Assembly: GCA_026997055.1 (NCBI GenBank)
Contig: JALWJU010000122.1
Coordinates: 1-7,313 of the forward strand
Reading direction: 5' to 3'
DNA: 7,313 nt
DNA from: Paracoccaceae bacterium
GTDB lineage: Bacteria; Pseudomonadota; Alphaproteobacteria; Rhodobacterales; Rhodobacteraceae
The notes under the pieces are model-generated. The model was not told the origin of the DNA. It worked only from the letters and a program-made list of their open reading frames with translations, and searched no databases. Of the stretch, positions 5,261-7,313 are shown piece after piece. A program made the translations under genes and the position numbers. Every line of letters begins with the position of its first letter. Positions within the stretch are counted from its first letter, which is position 1.

Positions 5261-6763
5261 TCAGGGTTGCGAATGCGCGCCCATTACCGCGCGCCCGATC
5301 CCTTCGGGGCGCGGCAGGGCGGCGTGGGCCGTGGCGATTTCCTCGAGGCGCGCGGCGACATGCGGCGCGGGCGGGCAGGAGCGGCGGGTCTCCAGGCTCA
5401 CATGCAGGAGCAGGTGCTCGCCCGTGGCCAGCAGGCGCTCGCCCTCGAACATGCGGTGAAACAGGTGCAGCTTCCTGCCCGCGCCCATGAGGCACAGGGT
5501 TTCAATGCGGATGCGCGCGCCGGCCAGCACTTCGTCGAGGTGGCGGATATGGGTCTCGGCGGTGAAGTAGGAGCCGCCCGAGGCGATATAGGCGGCGTCG
5601 CAGCCGATGATCTCCATGAAGCGGTCGGTGGCATCGCCGAAGGCCTGCAGGTAGCGCGCTTCGTTCATGTGGCCGTTGTAATCGGTCCAGTCGAGCGGCA
5701 CGGCGCGGCTGACGGTGGGGATCGGGCGGCTGATGTCGAGGGCGGGGCGCGGCAGGGCGGCATCGACGGCGGCCAGATGGGCGCCCGCGCCCCGACCCCG
5801 CCCCTTGAGCGCGCGCAGGATGGCGACGAGGCTTTCGTCGCGCGCCCGCGCCTGTTCGCCGATGCTCATATGGCCCGATTGCGCGCCGGACGGGGCGGCG
5901 ATCCTGTCGATCAGCGCCTGGTCGAGTTCGGGCATGTCCATGAGCCGAGGGCGGCCTTCCGGCATCCCGGGACCGGACCGGGCGAGAAGGGCACGCATCC
6001 CCGCCTCTCCCGCGGCGATGCGACAGGTCTCGAACGGCCCCATCTGCGCAAGGCGCAGGCCAAGCCCCATGCGGACCGCCTCGTCGATCTGTTCGGTGGT
6101 GGCCGCGCCCTCATGGACCAGCCACAGCGCCTCGCGCCAGACCGCTTCGAACAGGCGCCCGGCGACAGGGGCCTCGGCTCCGGCGCTGACGTGGAGCGGG
6201 AACATGCCGATCTCACGCAGGATTTTCTCCGCCTTTTCAATCTGGCGCGGAGGATTCTCCTCACTCGTGACCAGTTCGGCCAGCGGCAGCAGATAGACCG
6301 GCTCGAACGGATGGACGACCAGGATCTGCCCGGGCCGCGTGGCGCAGCCCTGAATCTGGCGGGCGGCAAAGCCCGAGGTGGAGGAAGCGATGATGGCGGC
6401 CGGGGCGCAATGCTCCTGGATCTTCTGGAAAGTCTTGCGCTTGAGTCCGAGGCGCTCGGCCACGCTCTCCTGGATCCACTCGGCCCCGGACACAGCCTCG
6501 GAAATCGTCGCGCAGATCACCAGCCGCCCCTCTTCGGGCAGGGCGCGCGCATGAAGGCCCGGCAGAGCGCGGCGGGCATTTTCGAGCATGGCGGCGAGCC
6601 TTTCTGCGGCCTCCGGCGCAGGGTCGAAAAAGCGCACCTCCCAGCCCATGAGCAGGAAGCGCGCCGCCCAGCCGCTGCCGATCGCGCCGCCGCCGATGAT
6701 CGCCGCGACGCGGCCCCTCTCGCCCGTCATGCCCGCCTCGCCCGTTACAACCGTCTCGTCCAT
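5261..6763 (-). CDS. Carnitine 3-dehydrogenase-like / 4HBT thioesterase fusion
   Basis: This 500-residue two-domain cytoplasmic enzyme has an N-terminal half (about 17-325) of the 3-hydroxyacyl-CoA dehydrogenase fold, closest in remembered motifs to L-carnitine dehydrogenase (carnitine + NAD+ to 3-dehydrocarnitine). Visible are GGGAIGSGWAARFL (24-37) with Asp47 after strand two, pointing to NAD, IQESVAERLGLK (97-108), SSTSG (127-131), HPFEPVYLLPLAELV (151-165) and WREALWLVHEG (209-219). The C-terminal half (about 348-490) is a hot-dog thioesterase with DWTDYNGHMNEARYL (358-372) and THIRHLDE (404-411), like the betainyl-CoA thioesterase CdhB. Such fusions are known in rhizobial carnitine catabolism, where a separate BKACE enzyme makes betainyl-CoA between the two steps; that enzyme is not in this window. 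Carnitine dehydrogenases I remember read HPFNP where this has HPFEP, so the exact substrate is open. The ATG at 6763 has GAGGAG 8 nt upstream; Met12 (6730) is a weaker alternative. Confidence 0.85.
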   Translation of the reverse strand: MDETVVTGEAGMTGERGRVAAIIGGGAIGSGWAARFLLMGWEVRFFDPAPEAAERLAAMLENARRALPGLHARALPEEGRLVICATISEAVSGAEWIQESVAERLGLKRKTFQKIQEHCAPAAIIASSTSGFAARQIQGCATRPGQILVVHPFEPVYLLPLAELVTSEENPPRQIEKAEKILREIGMFPLHVSAGAEAPVAGRLFEAVWREALWLVHEGAATTEQIDEAVRMGLGLRLAQMGPFETCRIAAGEAGMRALLARSGPGMPEGRPRLMDMPELDQALIDRIAAPSGAQSGHMSIGEQARARDESLVAILRALKGRGRGAGAHLAAVDAALPRPALDISRPIPTVSRAVPLDWTDYNGHMNEARYLQAFGDATDRFMEIIGCDAAYIASGGSYFTAETHIRHLDEVLAGARIRIETLCLMGAGRKLHLFHRMFEGERLLATGEHLLLHVSLETRRSCPPAPHVAARLEEIATAHAALPRPEGIGRAVMGAHSQP

Positions 6764-6769
6764 GCGCCC

Positions 6770-6777
6770 CGCTCCTC
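6770..6777 (-). promoter_or_regulatory. Ribosome binding site overlapping the upstream lipoprotein stop
   Basis: The minus strand reads TGAGGAGC then GGGGCGC before ATG 6763. The TGA stop of the lipoprotein gene (6778-6776) overlaps the GAGGAG site, with 12 nt between the stop and the next ATG. This makes the two genes a likely translationally coupled pair and supports the 6763 start. Confidence 0.7.
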
Positions 6778-7111
6778 AGTCAATGCAGATTTCCACTCGC
6801 CGGCCATCCGCATCCAGCATGGAAATGCAGCCGAATACCGGGCTCACAGGCGAGCATTGGCGGCTGTCGGCATAACATATCCCCTCGCAATCGCCTGCGC
6901 GCGCACAGGACTTGCCCGCATCCCCGGTCGGGCGAAAGCAGAGGAAGCCGCCCAGCAGCCCGCCCCGGGCATATTCGCCGCCCCGCGCCTCGCATTCGGC
7001 TCGGGCGGCCGGGTCGGGCCTGTCCGGCGGGCGCGGCTCCCCTTTGCCGGGAATGCAGCCAGCTGGCAGGAGCGCGCTCGCCACGGCGAGCAGAAGCATG
7101 TCCGTCTTCAT
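6776..7111 (-). CDS. Small cysteine-rich lipoprotein of unknown function
   Basis: The product is 111 residues starting at ATG 7111 (MKTDMLLLAVASALLPAGC), with GGAGGG 7 nt upstream. An in-frame TTG at 7126 would add five residues but overlaps that Shine-Dalgarno. The short hydrophobic signal ends in LPAGC, a lipobox-like site with Cys19 as the predicted lipidated residue; position -3 is Pro rather than the usual Leu, a mild deviation. The mature part begins with a Pro/charged linker (20-37). It then has eight further cysteines (40, 58, 69, 75, 79, 86, 95, 109), an even number consistent with four disulfides in the periplasm. Motifs include CEARGGEY, GGFLCF, SCARAGDCEGIC and FGCISMLDADGRRVEICID. 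I recall similar small lipoproteins annotated as hypothetical in Rhodobacteraceae, but no function. It is the first gene of a pair with the dehydrogenase/thioesterase. Confidence 0.8.
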   Translation of the reverse strand: MKTDMLLLAVASALLPAGCIPGKGEPRPPDRPDPAARAECEARGGEYARGGLLGGFLCFRPTGDAGKSCARAGDCEGICYADSRQCSPVSPVFGCISMLDADGRRVEICID

Positions 7112-7175
7112 GTAATCGCCCTCCAATTGCCCTCAGAGAACCCGCCATTGGCCGCTGATACAAGCCGGAAAGCGA

Positions 7176-7197
7176 CCTCTCCGCCTCCTCTCCGCCT
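7176..7197. repeat. 11-bp perfect tandem duplication
   Basis: CCTCTCCGCCT occurs twice head to tail, and a partial third unit (CCTCTTCCG) follows. It lies about 65 bp upstream of the lipoprotein start in a pyrimidine-rich strand. Low complexity may account for it. Confidence 0.6.
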
Positions 7198-7232
7198 CCT
7201 CTTCCGATTCCCTTCTCCTTCGCGCCTCTTCC

Positions 7233-7250
7233 CGGACATCTCGGACATCC
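7233..7250. repeat. 9-bp near-perfect tandem duplication
   Basis: CGGACATCT is followed directly by CGGACATCC, differing only in the last base. It is the second doublet in the lipoprotein upstream region. Confidence 0.5.
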
Positions 7251-7313
7251 GCGACCTTGTGCGGGAATCACCCCCGGCCGCGACGTCGTGCCTCTGGACC
7301 TGCGGGCGGATAA

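Larger units (their letters stand above)
7112..7313. other. Upstream leader of the lipoprotein operon, no gene seen
   Basis: The stretch contains the lipoprotein ribosome binding site (7119-7124, GGAGGG on the minus strand) and a pyrimidine-rich plus strand from about 7176 to 7230. I find no convincing -35/-10 pair and no coding frame with family features or a start and Shine-Dalgarno. Two short tandem doublets lie here, at 7176-7197 and 7233-7250. The promoter of the operon should lie here or just beyond the right edge. Confidence 0.6.

Noticed and set aside
6780..7271. 163-codon minus-strand open frame overlapping the lipoprotein in another frame
   Set aside because: The lipoprotein frame has a signal, lipobox, ordered cysteines and a good ribosome binding site; this one has none.

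Overview
The window is high-GC bacterial DNA, most likely from an alphaproteobacterium of the Rhodobacterales. This rests on the undivided alpha subunit of a proton-translocating transhydrogenase, a GCCTCCGGCGGG-type bidirectional terminator of the kind I associate with that order, a fused carnitine dehydrogenase/thioesterase, and a small cysteine-rich lipoprotein of a type I recall from Rhodobacteraceae. The taxonomic call is inference; no rRNA or other marker is present.

Layout, left to right. Positions 1-2808 (minus strand) hold pntA-pntB, encoding the membrane NAD(P) transhydrogenase. pntB runs off the left edge. pntA very probably starts at a TTG codon. A 157-bp spacer with an AT-rich palindrome separates pntA from a divergent plus-strand gene (2966-3529) for an exported, probably Tat-dependent, single-domain rhodanese. 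That gene converges on a minus-strand gene (3680-4129) for a small membrane methyltransferase of the isoprenylcysteine/phospholipid type, with a strong bidirectional terminator between them (3582-3659). The methyltransferase gene diverges by only 66 bp from a plus-strand short-chain dehydrogenase (4196-4957). A convergent, gene-free spacer of about 300 bp follows, notable for several short tandem duplications. The right part is a minus-strand two-gene operon: a lipoprotein (6776-7111) followed 12 bp later by a 500-residue carnitine 3-dehydrogenase/thioesterase fusion (5261-6763). The last 200 bp are upstream leader with no supported gene.

How the genes may work together. PntAB uses the proton gradient to make NADPH from NADH. 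The dehydrogenase/thioesterase fusion carries the first and last steps of the route from L-carnitine to glycine betaine; the middle (BKACE/CdhC) enzyme is not in the window. The SDR, the methyltransferase and the rhodanese have no demonstrable link to these pathways beyond proximity. The window reads as ordinary chromosomal metabolic DNA. I found no phage, transposon, CRISPR, toxin-antitoxin or defence signature. The items most worth a second look are the non-consensus residue in the dehydrogenase active-site motif, the palindromic promoter elements, the terminator with two competing folds, and the recurrent short tandem duplications in the spacers.
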